Shown here piece after piece: positions 31,776 through 43,594 of a stretch of DNA of 64,000 bases. The notes beneath the pieces are model-generated. The model saw only the letters and a list, made by a program, of their open reading frames with translations, searched no databases and was not told the DNA's origin. The DNA is from Ditylenchus dipsaci (lineage: Eukaryota; Nematoda; Chromadorea; Rhabditida; Anguinidae): contig SADC01000482.1 in NCBI GenBank assembly GCA_004194705.1, positions 1 to 64,000 on the forward strand. Direction: 5' to 3'. A program made the position numbers and the translations under genes. How positions within the stretch are numbered: position 1 is the first letter of the stretch; every line of letters begins with the position of its first letter.

Positions 31776-32732
31776 GACGCTACTGGCTTATACCCCCCCC
31801 CAAAAAGCTACTTCTTATACCCCCCCAAAAATCGGACCTACTGTCATATACCCCCCAAAAACCGACTTTTTTGGGAGTGTCTAAAAACCATTTTTATGCA
31901 ATAACTTTGCCATAAAGGGACCAGAAAAGCAGTTTAAAAGGGATTATGGGCTGTATTGGGAGGGGAAGGGAATAATACAGGGGCCACTTTTTTTAGCTGC
32001 TTTACCATGTTTTTCAACTCGGGCCGTGGCAAAAATAGACTCTATATGCATTTTATGATCAAGTGTACTTCTCGGAATCATGTCTAAGGTAAGTGCGTGC
32101 GCGCATCTCTAACTCTCAAGCCCCCTGCGCCCCCTTCGGGGGCGCAGGGGCTTGGGGGCTTGGAGTTGAGATGCGCACACCACATACCTTAGACACAAAT
32201 CACTCGAACGCGACTCTGGATGCATGAAAAAACATGCATACCAGAGTTATTTATGCGGTAGGCCCAGTATTCAAAACTATGTTCAACATCTTTGATTTTA
32301 CGACCGAAAAGGGTTTCCCCCCTCTTCAGGCCTGGAGCTACGAGCCAGAGGCTCAGCCGTCCAAAATTTACACGACAACCATCAGGATCCACCCCGCTGA
32401 TCGTCCGATCATTTCGAGGAGTTATACTTTTACGTGCACCACAAGTGGCTGGGTTTGAAAGTGACTTCAACGCTAAGAGAATAATACTCTTTGGTACTTA
32501 TAGGCACTATAGAAGTGGCCCCTGTTTTGTCCCTTCCCCTCCCAATACAGCCCTTGAACCCTATTTTAATTGCTTTTCTGGACCTTTTATGGCAAAATTA
32601 TTGCTTAAAAATATGTTTTGACCACTCCTAAAAATCTTGATTTTTGGGGGGGGGGTATAAGCCAGTAGGTCCGAGGATTGGGGGGGGTATAAGAAAGTAG
32701 CTGTTTTTGGGGGGGTATAAGCCAGTAGCGCC
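31776..32732. mobile_element. 0.96-kb non-autonomous element, copy B, inverted relative to copy A
   Basis: Nearly identical in length and sequence to 25192-26150, in opposite orientation. It is flanked by perfect 8-bp duplications AAAATTTC (31768-31775 and 32733-32740). The high identity implies recent mobility by an unseen transposase. The two copies are a 6.6-kb-spaced inverted pair that could support inversion. Confidence 0.85.
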
Positions 32733-33001
32733 AAAATTTCAGTAGATCATATTTCAGAAAATTTCAATTATTTGAGCCAAGCAAATTCACAAAACTTTCT
32801 ATTTTTTATCCAAAACTTTGTACAGAATGAAAAAAATAATGATCTTGAAATAGCATCTGAGGTTTAAACAACGAATTTCACTGAACAAGTGAAAAAGGGT
32901 CAACTTCGAAGAGTTGCCTGACTTAAATCAAATTTAACGAGCAAAGGGAAACAGAAGATAATTTGCACTTAAAAAAGACATTGGCTAACCAAAATCAATT
33001 A

Positions 33002-33186
33002 CAGTCAAACCTCGATTTAAGGACAGCCTGGGGACCGGCCAAACGCTATCCTTATATCCAGGTGTCCTTTAATCGAGGTTCAATTATACTGAAAAGTGAG
33101 AATCCAAAACCAAAAGACCCAAAAAATAGATGTCCTTAAATCAAGGGTGTCCTTAAATCGAGTGTCCTCAAATCGAGGTTTGACTG
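33002..33186. mobile_element. TA-flanked CAGTCAAACCTCG MITE
   Basis: Same family and ends as 9067-9233 (CAGTCAAACCTCGATTTAAG and its complement), with TA on each side. The interior is in opposite orientation to that copy. Confidence 0.75.
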
Positions 33187-33362
33187 TAAATGATAAAGTG
33201 AAGAAGCTTAATTTGATAGATTTGAATAAGATTCCGGATGCCGACAGCGATTAATACATGTCTCAAACCATATCAAAAATCGTGACATATCATATATGTG
33301 AATTTCGGTGGTGACACAAAACAACATGCCTTTGTTTTCTTCACTGTTATTTTTTTGAAAAA

Positions 33363-33935
33363 GTTTGGCGCTACTTGCATATATGGCCTGGTGACGAATG
33401 AGGGCTTAAAAAGGCAGCCAATACATTTGAAGATTTCTTTCAGCAGATGATACTTTTGCTCGTGGTATTTTACCGTTAAATTATCACAGCCCGTTATGTG
33501 CATCTCATCATGTGCAGGAAAAGCATATTGATAGAACATAACCGTCATTGAGTTTCCAAAATTAACAGCTACAACATTTCGCAGTAAACATTTTCAGACA
33601 CTACTTTCAAATATCAGAAAAATGTAGACCGTTGTTCGCAGTCTGCAGTCACGATAACATACTATTTACTTGAGGAAGCAACATTCACAGAACATAATTC
33701 TCAAATCCATACTTACAGATGCGAGTTTTAGAGAACGATTTTTGAAAAAGCATAAGTTTCTCGCTACTGTAACATATGTAAGTCTGCGAATATGGCGTCT
33801 GCGAATGTGAGTTCCCTAATGTCGCGTAGGCGAACGTCAAGCTGTGAATGTCGCGTCTGTAGATGTGGGTTTGCAAAAGTCGCGTCTGCTAATATTGCTA
33901 TGCAAGTGTCGCGTCTGCAATGGCCACATTTGTAA
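33363..33935. repeat. second copy of the TGTCGCGTCTGCGAA foldback family (no insertion)
   Basis: Aligns with 25040-25190 plus 26160-26700: GGCCTGGTGACGAATGAG, then CATCTCATCATGTGCAGGAA, then CAGCTACAACATTTCGC. It lacks the 0.96-kb element present in the first copy, so it serves as an approximate empty site. A minus-strand open frame (33273-33548) is shared in weak form by both copies. Confidence 0.6.
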
Positions 33936-35151
33936 GAGCTGAAGTTTCATTGTATGTTGACATCAATATTTCTTGTAAAATCAAGGTCCTCTCCGTTAAA
34001 AGAGTTTTCCAATGATTACAAACTTGACCAATAAAATGTTTCTCAGAAAAAAATTATAGCTGGCACAACGGGACCACTCAAATGGCGACAAGCACAGCTG
34101 ACACAAATACTATATAGAGATTTGCTTAGCTTGGGTGTGAGGTTGAATTGTTTATACAGTCGAGTTTTGATCAAGTGTACACCGACGACAGTACTTGCTA
34201 AATTTTCACAGCTCGTGCCGGCACGCTTGTTGAAATGTGGTCAACCGGCCACATTTGGCCAATCCCAGTTGCTAACAATGAAAAAAAAAATAAGGGTGAC
34301 TTATGAGCAAAAGTTGCACTGCAGCAACCCTTCCATTAATTTAAATACTTTTGTATTTACTTAGCTTTTTCACAAATTAGGTTTAACTATAAATATGTAC
34401 TGACATGATTAACAAACATTTTCAATCACCTTTATTTTATTTATAACGTCAATTCATAAAAAATTTTTGTAATTTTGCAACCGATGATATTTTTCAAGCA
34501 AAAATTGCTTCTGGCTCATCGTGTTCTTTGACTATTCTTGAACAAGTTTAATTTTAGTCAATGAAATTTTCTCATGTGAAATTTCCGAGTAAGCGGTTTT
34601 TTTAATGTTTGTGTGTGAAATTTTTAAAAGATGATTCAGTTTTTTTTGTTTTTTGACGTCTGTTGTTTTACTATATTTCACAAATAACATATGAACCGAT
34701 GTGGAATTGACAGCGCTTCCATTGTGCATGAAAATATTGTGCAAACGACACTAAAATTTTTTGGGTATAGGCACTTTTATTTATTTTATTTCAGGGTATA
34801 GGCATTAAACAAAAAAAAATCACTCATACAGTTTTTTTGCCTTGAAAAACAAACGACAGCCCGGATAAAAATTGAAAAGTGCATTTAAATTCGCAACAGG
34901 TAGTGCAATAAACTCATCCATACCAGGAGATATGGCCAAATTGAGTTAAATGGGGGCTGAGAAATGTCAATTTGTTGAAAAAATTATTAGAAAAATTCTG
35001 CTTTTAGTAGCTTTATAAAAATTGTGAAGCCGGATTAGTACTCATTTTACATGAAAAAATTCATCGACCAAAATAAACTTATTGCTTTAAAATAGTCAAG
35101 GAAAACGATGAGCCGGCAGAAATTTTTTGCCAATGTTGTGCAAAATTACAG
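33936..35151. other. no gene recognised upstream of the satellite
   Basis: A GC-richer patch at 34040-34280 includes an open plus frame (34122-34364) without motif support. The remainder is AT-rich unique-looking sequence. Confidence 0.4.
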
Positions 35152-35689
35152 AAAGCGTCTTTCAAATGGCTAGATTATCACAAACTTTCTGTATGATTTT
35201 GATGCTTCTTGTTATTCAAGCGAAGTCTAAGGTATTGAAAGGTATTCGAATTTTCATAAAGCCAAACTGTCATAATTGCAATAACTTCCTGAAAACCGGG
35301 AAACCGTAAAACCTTTATTAATCAAGCTGGCGGATTTCTTTTAACCTTCTTTCTGGGGCCGGATTTTGCCCTTCCCCGAGGTCGTGGTCCCTTAACACCT
35401 TAAACACTCAAACATTTTTTAAACAACTTTTTTTGGTAAAGTGTGTTTCAATGTCACCGAAAAAAACATTATTTTACTGTTAGAAATCACTGTACCATTT
35501 AAAAAATCCATAAAAAACCCTTTTTAAACCTCTTTGGAGGAAGCCGGATTGAAAGGAAACCGGATTATTAGAGATTATACAGGAATAGCCTAAGCTAAGA
35601 TAGTTGTCCTAAATATGGGTAAAACATTTCAGGTTGGGTTGAATTTTATGACATGAAGCAAAAAAACCAAGATGGGATAAATTTCTCAA
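35152..35689 (+). repeat. 0.54-kb insert copy 1 (left edge of satellite)
   Basis: Begins AAAGCGTCTTTCAAATGG and ends GGGATAAATTTCTCAA. Upstream sequence is unique rather than satellite, so this copy may mark the original junction from which copies 2-4 were amplified. It contains AACCGGATTATTAGAG and GAAGCCGGATTG. Confidence 0.85.
35167..35309 (+). CDS. short secreted-type peptide in satellite insert copy 1
   Basis: From ATG 35167 it encodes MARLSQTFCMILMLLVIQA, a convincing signal-peptide shape (basic n-region, hydrophobic core, small residue at the end). A cationic segment of about 27 residues follows, with two cysteines (PNCHNCNNF), to a TAA at 35307-35309. An upstream in-frame start at 35127 exists. 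Family not recognised. Copies in the three later inserts are frame-broken. Coding status rests on the signal-like N-terminus only. Confidence 0.33.
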
Positions 35690-36022
35690 TATAGACTAAT
35701 TAACTTTAGAGTAGTGAACCATGTCTCAGTTAACTATAGACTAATAAACTTTAGACTAGTTAACCATATATCAGTTAACTGTAGACTAATCAACTTCAGA
35801 GTAGTGAACATGTATCAGTTAACTATAGACTAATTAACTTTAGAGTAGTGAACCATATACCAGTTAACTTTAGACTAATTAACTTTAGAGTAGTGAACCC
35901 TGTATCAGTTAACTGTAGACTAACTAACTTAGAGTAGTGAACCCTGTATCAGTTAACTATAGACTAATTAACTTTAGAGCAGTGAACCATAATACCAGTT
36001 AACTGTAGACCTAATTAACTTA

Positions 36023-36566
36023 AAAAAAAAGCGTCTTTCAAATGGCTAGATTATCACAAACTTTCTGTATGATTTTGATGCTCCTTGTTATTCAAGCGAA
36101 GTCTAAGGTATTGAAAGGTATTCGAATTTTCATAAAGCCAAACTGTCATAATTGCAATAACTTCCTGAAAACCGGGAACCGTAAAACCTTTATTAATCAA
36201 GCTGGCGGATTTCTTTTAACCTTCTTTCTGGGGCCGGATTTTGCCCTTCCCCGAGGTCGTGGTCCCTTAACACCTTAAACATTCAAACATTTTTTTAAAC
36301 AACTTTTTTTGGTAAAGTGTGTTTCAATGTCACCGAAAAAACATTATTTTACTGTTAGAAATCACTGTACCATTTAAAAAATCCATAAAAAACCCTTTTT
36401 AAACCTCTTTGGAGGAAGCCGGATTGAAAGGAAAACCGGATTATTAGAGATTATACAGGAATAGCCTAAGCTAAGATAGTTGTCCTAAATATGGGTAAAA
36501 CATTTCAGGTTGGGTTGAATTTCATGACATGAAGCAAAAAAAACCAAGATGGGATAAATTTCTCAA
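36023..36566 (+). repeat. 0.54-kb insert copy 2
   Basis: Very similar to copy 1, preceded by satellite plus an A-tract (TAACTTAAAAAAAAAGCG). The peptide frame from ATG 36042 loses its stop through one missing A near 36180 and reads on to 36278. Confidence 0.85.
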
Positions 36567-36896
36567 TATAGACTAATTAACTTAGAGTAGTGAACCATGT
36601 CTCAGTTAACTATAGACTAATAAACTTTAGACTGGTTAACCATATATCAGTTAACTGTAGACTAATTAACATTAGAGTAGTAAACCATGTATTAGTTAAC
36701 TATAGACTAATAAACTTTAGACTGGTTAACCATATATCAGTTAACTGTAGACTAATTAACTTTAGACTAGTGAACCATATATCAGTTAACTATAGACCAA
36801 TTAACTTTAGAGTAGTGAACCCTGTATCAGTTAACTATAGACTAATTAACTTAGAGCAGTGAACCATATACCAGTTAACTGTAGACTAATTAACTT

Positions 36897-37440
36897 AAAA
36901 AAAGCGTCTTTCAAATGGCTAGATTATCACAAACTTTCTGTATGATTTGATGCTCCTTGTTATTCAAGCGAAGTCTAAGGTATTGAAAGGTATTCGATTT
37001 TCATAAAGCCAAACTGTCATAATTGCAATAACTTCCTGAAAACCGGGAAACGTAAAACCTTTATTAATCAAGCTGGCGGATTTCTTTTAAACCTTCTTTC
37101 TGGGGCCGGATTTTGCCCTTCCCCGAGGTCGTGGTCCTTAACACCTTAAACACTCAAACATTTTTTTAAAACAACTTTTTTTTGGTAAAGTGTGTTTCAA
37201 TGTCACCGAAAAAAACATTATTTTACTGTTAGAAATCACTGTACCATTTAAAAAATCCATAAAAACCCTTTTTAAACCTCTTTGGAGGAAGCCGGATTGA
37301 AAGGAAAACCGGATTATTAGAGATTATAACAGGAATAAGCTAAGCTAAGATAGTTGTCCTAAATATGGGTAAAACATTTCAGGTTGGGTTGAATTTCATG
37401 ACATGAAGCAAAAAAACCAAAGATGGGATAAATTTCTCAA
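36897..37440 (+). repeat. 0.54-kb insert copy 3
   Basis: Same insert, 873 bases after copy 2. The peptide frame is broken by one missing T near 36947 (GATTTGATG for GATTTTGATG). Confidence 0.85.
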
Positions 37441-38899
37441 TATAGACTAATTAACTTTAGAGTAGTGAACCATGTCTCAGTTAACTATAGACTAATAAAC
37501 TTAGACTGGTTAACCATATATCAGTTAACTGTAGACTAATTAACATTAGAGTAGTAAACCATGTATTAGTTAACTATAGACTAATAAAACTTTAGACTGG
37601 TTAACCATATATCAGTTAACTGTAGACTAATTAACTTTAGACTAGTGAACCATATATCAGTTAACTATAGACAATTAACTTTAGAGTAGTGAACCCTGTA
37701 ATCAGTTAACTATAGACTAATTAACTTTAGAGTAGTGAACCATGTATCAGTTAACTATAGACTAATAAACTTTAGACTGGTTAACCATGTATCAGTTAAC
37801 TATAGACTGATTACCTTCAGAGTTGTGAACCATGTATCAGTTAACTGTAGACTAATAAACTTTAGAGTAGTGAAACATGTATCAGTTAACTATAGACTAA
37901 TTAACTTTAGAGTTGTGAACCATGTATCATTAACTGTAGACTAATTAACTTTAGAGTTGTGAACCATGTATCAGTTAACTGTAGACTAATTAACTTTAGA
38001 GTTGTGAACCATGTATCAGTTAACTGTAGACTAATAAACTTTAGAGTAGTGAACCATGTATCAGTTAACTATAGACTAATTAACTTTAGACTAGTGAACC
38101 ATGTATCAGTTAACTATAGACTAATTACCTTCAGAGTTGTGAACCATGTATCAGTTAACTGTAGACTAATTAACTTTAGAGTTGTGAACCATGTATCAGT
38201 TAACTGTAGACTATATTACTTTAGAGTTGTGAAGCATGTATCAGTTAACTAATAGACTAATTACCTCAGAGTTGTGAACCATGTATCAAGTTAACTGTAG
38301 ACTTATTAACTTTAGAGTTGTGAACCATGTATCAGTTAACTGTAGACTATTAACTTTAGAGTAGTGAACCATGTATCAGTTAACTATAGACTAATTAACT
38401 TTAGAGTTGTGAAACCATGTATCAGTTAACTATAGACAATTGACTTTAGAGTAGTGAACATATACCAGTTAACTGTAGACTAATTAACATTTAGAGTAGT
38501 GAACCCTGTAATCAGTTAACTATAGGCTAATTAACTTTAGAGTAGTGAACCATGTATCAGTTAACTATAGACTAATTAACTTCAGAGTAGTGAACCATGT
38601 ATCAGTTAACTATAGACTAATTAAACTTTAGAGTAGTGAACACATATACACTCAGTTAACTTTAGACTAATTAACTTTAGAGTAGTGAACCCGTATCAGT
38701 TAACTATAGACTAATTAACTTTAGAGTAGTGAACCATATACCAGTTAACTTTAGACTAATAACTTTAGATAGTGAACCCTGTATCAGTTAACTGTAGACT
38801 AATTAACTTCTAGAGTAGTGAACCCTGTATCAGTTAACTATAGACTAATTAACTTTAGAGCAGTGAACCATATACCAGTTAACTGTAGACTAATTAACT

Positions 38900-39445
38900 A
38901 AAAAAAAAAAGCTCTTCAAATGGCTAGATTATCACAAACTTTCTGTATGATTTGATGCTCCTTGTTATTCAAGCGAAGTCTAAGGTATTGAAAGGTATTC
39001 GAATTTTCATAAAGCCAAACTGTCATAAATTGCAATAACTTCCTGAAAACCGGGAAACCGTAAAACCTTTATTAATCAAGCTGGCGGATTTCTTTTAACC
39101 TTCTTCTGGGGCCGGATTTTGCCTTCCCCCGAGGTCGTGGTCCCTTAACACCTAAACACTCAAACATTTTTTTAAACAACTTTTTTTTGGTAAAGTGTGT
39201 TTCAATGTCACCGAAAAAAAACATTATTTTACTGTTAGAAATCACTGTACCATTTAAAAAATCCATAAAAAACCCTTTTAAACCTCTTTGGAGGAAGCCG
39301 GATGAAAGGAAAACCGGATTATTAGAGATTATACAGGAATAGCCTAAGCTAAGATAGTTGTCCTAAATATGGGTAAAACATTTCAGGTTGGGTTGAATTT
39401 CATGACATGAAGCAAAAAAAACCAAGATGGGATAAATTTCTCAAA
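38900..39445 (+). repeat. 0.54-kb insert copy 4
   Basis: Same insert, 2005 bases after copy 3. It shares the missing T of copy 3 and adds others, which suggests that copies 3 and 4 share an ancestor, unless both are sequencing errors in the same run. Confidence 0.85.
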
Positions 39446-42400
39446 TATAGACTAATTAACTTTAGAGTAGTGAACCATGTCTCAGTTAACTATAGACTAA
39501 TAAACTTTAGACTGGTTAACCATAATATCAGTTAACTGTAGACTAATTAACATATAGAGTAGTAAACCATGTATTAGTTAACTATAGACTAATAAACTTT
39601 AGACTGGTTAACCATATATCAGTTAACTGTAGACTAATTAATTAAGACTAGTGAACCATATATCAGTTAACTATAGACCAATTAAACTTTAGAGTAGTGA
39701 ACCCTGTATCAGTTAACTATAGACTAATTAACTTTAGAGTAGTGAACCATGTATCAGTTAACATAGACTAATAAACTTTAGACTGGTTAACCATGTATCA
39801 GTTAACTATAGACTGATTACCTTCAGAGTTGTGAACCATGTATCAGTTAACTGTAGACTAATAAACTTTAGAGTAGTGAACCATGTATCAGTTAACTATA
39901 GACTAATTAACTTTAGAGTTGTGAACCATGTATCAGTTAACTGTAGACTAATTAACTTTAGAGTTGTGAACCATGTATCAGTTAACTGTAGACTAATTAA
40001 CTTAGAGTTGTGAACCATGTATCATTAACTGTAGACTAATAAACTTTAGAGTAGTGAACCATGTATCAGTTAACTATAGACTAAAACTTTAGACTAGTGA
40101 ACCATGTATCAGTTAACTATAGACTAATTACTTCAGAGTTGTGAACCATGTATCAGTTAACTGTAGACAATTACTTTAGATTGTGAACATGTATCAGTTA
40201 ACTGTAGACTAATTACTTAGAGTTGTGAAGCATGTATCAGTTAACTATAGACTAATTACTTCAGAGTTGTGAACCATGTATCAGTTAACTGTAGACTTAT
40301 TAACTTTAGAGTTGTGAACCATGTATCAGTTAACTGTAGACTAATTAACTTTAGAGTAGTAAACCATGTATCAGTTAACTATAGACTAATTAACTTAGAG
40401 TTGTGAACCATGTATCAGTTAACTATAGACCAATTGACTTTAGAGTAGTGAACATATACCAGTTAACTGTAGACTAATTAACTTTAGAGTAGTGAACCCT
40501 GTATCAGTTAACTATAGGCTAATAAACTTTAGAGTAGTGAACCATGTATCAGTTAACTATAGACTAATTAACTTTAGACTAGTGAACCATATATCAGTTA
40601 ACTATAGACTAATTAACTTTAGAGTAGTGAACCATGTATCAGTTAACTATAGACTAATTACCTTCAGAGTTGTGAACCATGTATCAGTTAACTGTAGACT
40701 AATTAACTTTAGAGTAGTGAACCATGTATCAGTTAACTATAGACTAATAACTTTAGAGTTGTGAACCATGTATCAGTTAACTATAGACCAATTAACTTTA
40801 GAGTAGTGAACCATGTATCAGTTAACTATAGACTAATTACTTTCAGAGTGTGAACCATGTATCAGTTAACTGTAGACTAATTAACTTTAGAGTTGTGAAC
40901 CATGTATCAGTTAACTATAGACTAATTGACTTAGAGTAGTGAGCCATGTATCAGTTAACTATAGACTAATTAACTTTAGACTAGTGAACATATCAGTTAA
41001 CTTAGACTAATAAACTTTAGACTAGTTAACCATAATCAGTTAACTAGTAGACTAATTAACTTTAGAGTAGTGAACCATGTATCAGTTAACTATAGACTAA
41101 TAAACTTTAGACTGGTAACCATATTCAGTTAACTGTACTAATTAACTTTAGACAGTGAACCATATATCAGTTAACTATAGACTAATTAACTTTAGAGTTG
41201 AACCATGTAATCAGTTAACTATAGACTAATTAACTTCAGAGTTGTGAACCATGTATCAGTTAACTTAGACTAATTAACTTTAGAGTTGTAAACCATGTAT
41301 CAGTTAACTATAGACTAATTAACTTTAGAGTAGTGAACCATGTATCAGTTAACTATAGACTAATTACCTTCAGAGTAGTGAACCCTGTATCAGTTAACTA
41401 TAGACTAATTAACTTTAGAGTTAGTGAACCATGTATCAGTTTAACTATAGACTAATAAACTTAGACTGGTAACCATGTATCAGTTAACTATAGACTGATT
41501 ACCTTCAGAGTTGTGAACCATGTATCAGTTAACTGTAGACTTAATTAACTTTAGAGTTGTGAACCATGTATCAGTTAACTGTAGACTAATAAACTTTAGA
41601 GTAGTGAACCATGTATCAGTTAACTATAGACTAATTAACTTCAGAGTTGTGAACCATGTATCAGTTAACTGTAGACTAATTAACTTTAGAGTTGTGAACC
41701 ATGTATCAGTTAACTGTAGACTAATAAACTTTAGAGTAGTAACCATGTATCAGTTAACTATAAGACTAATTAACTTTAGAGTTGTGAACCATGTATCAGT
41801 TAACTGTAGACTAATTAACTTAGAGTTAGTTAGTGAACCATATATCAGTTAACTGTAGACTATTAACTTTAGAGTAGTGACCATGTATCAGTTAACTGTA
41901 GACTAATAAAACTTTAGAGTAGTGAACCATGTATCAGTTAACTATAGACTAATTAACTTTAGACTAGTGAACCATGTATCAGTTAACTATAGACTATTAC
42001 CTTCAGAGTGTGAACCATGTATCAGTTAACTATAGACTAATAACTTTAGAGTTGTGAACATGTATCAGTTAACTGTAGACTAATTAACTTTAGAGTTGTT
42101 GAAGCAGTATCAGTTAACTATAGACTAATTAACTTCAGAGTAGTGAACCATGTATCAGTTAACTGTAGACTTATTAACTTTAGAGTGTGAACCATGTATC
42201 AGTTAACTATAGACTAATTAACTTTAGAGTAGTGAACCATGTATCAGTTAACTATAGACTAATTAACTTTAGAGTTGTGAACCATGTATCAGTTAACTAT
42301 AGACCAATTGACTTTAGAGTAGTGAACCATATACCAGTAACTGTAGACTATTAACTTTAGAGTAGTGAACCTGTATCAGTTAACTTTAGACTAATTAACT

Positions 42401-43404
42401 TTAGAGTAGTGAACCATGTATCAGTTAACTATAGACTAATTAACTTTAGAGTAGTGAACCATATATAAGTTAACTATAGACTAATAACTTTAGAGTTAGT
42501 GAACCATGTATCAGTTAACTATAGACTAATTAACTTAGAGTAGTGAACCATGTATCAGTTAACTGTAGACTAATTAACTTTAGAGTAGGTGAACCATGTA
42601 TCAGTTAACTATAGACTAATTAACTTAGAGTGTGAAACCATGTATCAAGTTAACTAGACTAATTAACTTTAGAGTAGTGAACCCTGTATCAGTTAACTGT
42701 AGACTAATTAACTTTAGAGTTAGTGAACCATTATCAGTTAACTAAGACTAATTAACTTTAGAGTAGTCAACCATATATCAGTTAACTATAGACTAATTAA
42801 CTTTAGAGTAGTGAACCATGATTCAGTTAACTGTAGACTAATTAACTTTAGAGTAGTGAACCATGTATCAGTTAACTATAGACTAATTAACTTTAGAGTA
42901 GTGAACCATTATCAGTTAACTATAGACTAATTAACTTTAGAGTAGTGAACCATGTATCAGTTAACTTTAGACTAATAAACTTTAGAGTAGTTACCATTAT
43001 ATCAGTTAACTATAGACTAATTAACTTTAGAGTAGTGAACCAGTATTCAGTTAACTATAGACTAATTAACTTAGACTAGTTAACCATATATCAGTAACTA
43101 TAAGACTAATTAACTTTAGAGTAGTGAACCATTATATCAGTTAACTATAGACTAATAAACTTTAGAGTAGTGAACCATGTATCAGTTAACTATAGACTAA
43201 TTACTTTAGAGTTGTGAACATGTATCAGTTAACTATAGACTAATTAACTTTAGAGTAGTGAACCATGTATCAGTTAATTGTAGACTAATTAACTTCGGAG
43301 TAGTGAACCATGTATCAGTTAATTATAGACTAATTAACTTCGGCAGAAGCCAATTAACAATACTCAAGGTAGACAATTCTCACAGTCGGACTTTCCGGTG
43401 TTAA

Positions 43405-43590
43405 AGACAATGGTTTTTGCGCGCAGTGGCTTGTGCAAATTTGAATCGTCGGGGGACAGTTTTCTTTTGTCTCGCATTGTACTCTTTCGAGTTATGGCGA
43501 ACAACTTCAAAGAGTAAAGTTTGAGCAGAAAGAAAGTGTTCCCCGCCAATTCAAATTTTGCAATGTCACTGCTCGCAAAAAACCATGTTT
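43405..43590. mobile_element. TTAA-flanked foldback MITE, copy 2, beside the satellite
   Basis: Flanked by TTAA at 43401-43404 and 43591-43594. The interior shares TTTTGTCTCGCATTGTACTC and AACTCAAAGAGTA-like sequence with the element at 18111-18303, but the ends (AGACAATGGTTTTTGCG) differ. It begins about 55 bases after the satellite stops. Confidence 0.62.
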
Positions 43591-43594
43591 TTAA

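Larger units (their letters stand above)
35690..43345. repeat. hierarchical 15/45-bp satellite array with interspersed 0.54-kb inserts
   Basis: The basic unit is 45 bases (consensus GTTAACTATAGACTA, ATTAACTTTAGAGTA, GTGAACCATGTATCA), itself three diverged 15-base units. Satellite blocks: 35690-36022, 36567-36896, 37441-38899 and 39446-43345, roughly 130 units by length. Three 0.54-kb inserts interrupt it (a fourth copy forms its left edge). Variants such as TTAGACTGGTTAACC and TTAGAGTTGTGAACC recur in the same order after inserts 2, 3 and 4, showing higher-order amplification with steps of about 875 and 2005 bases. On the plus strand the consensus is open in one frame as V-N-Y-R-L, I-N-F-R-V, V-N-H-V-S, with no in-frame ATG. 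Frequent one-base gaps split that frame. Confidence 0.95.

Noticed and set aside
25122..32621. Open frames in the 0.96-kb elements (for example 25256-25690 minus, 32292-32621 plus)
   Set aside because: Both copies share them only because the DNA is duplicated; both strands are open at once and no transposase motif appears.
36590..41852. Open frames of 60-110 codons inside the satellite as separate genes
   Set aside because: They are slices of the 45-bp repeat read between one-base gaps, with alternative starts; treated as one repeat feature.
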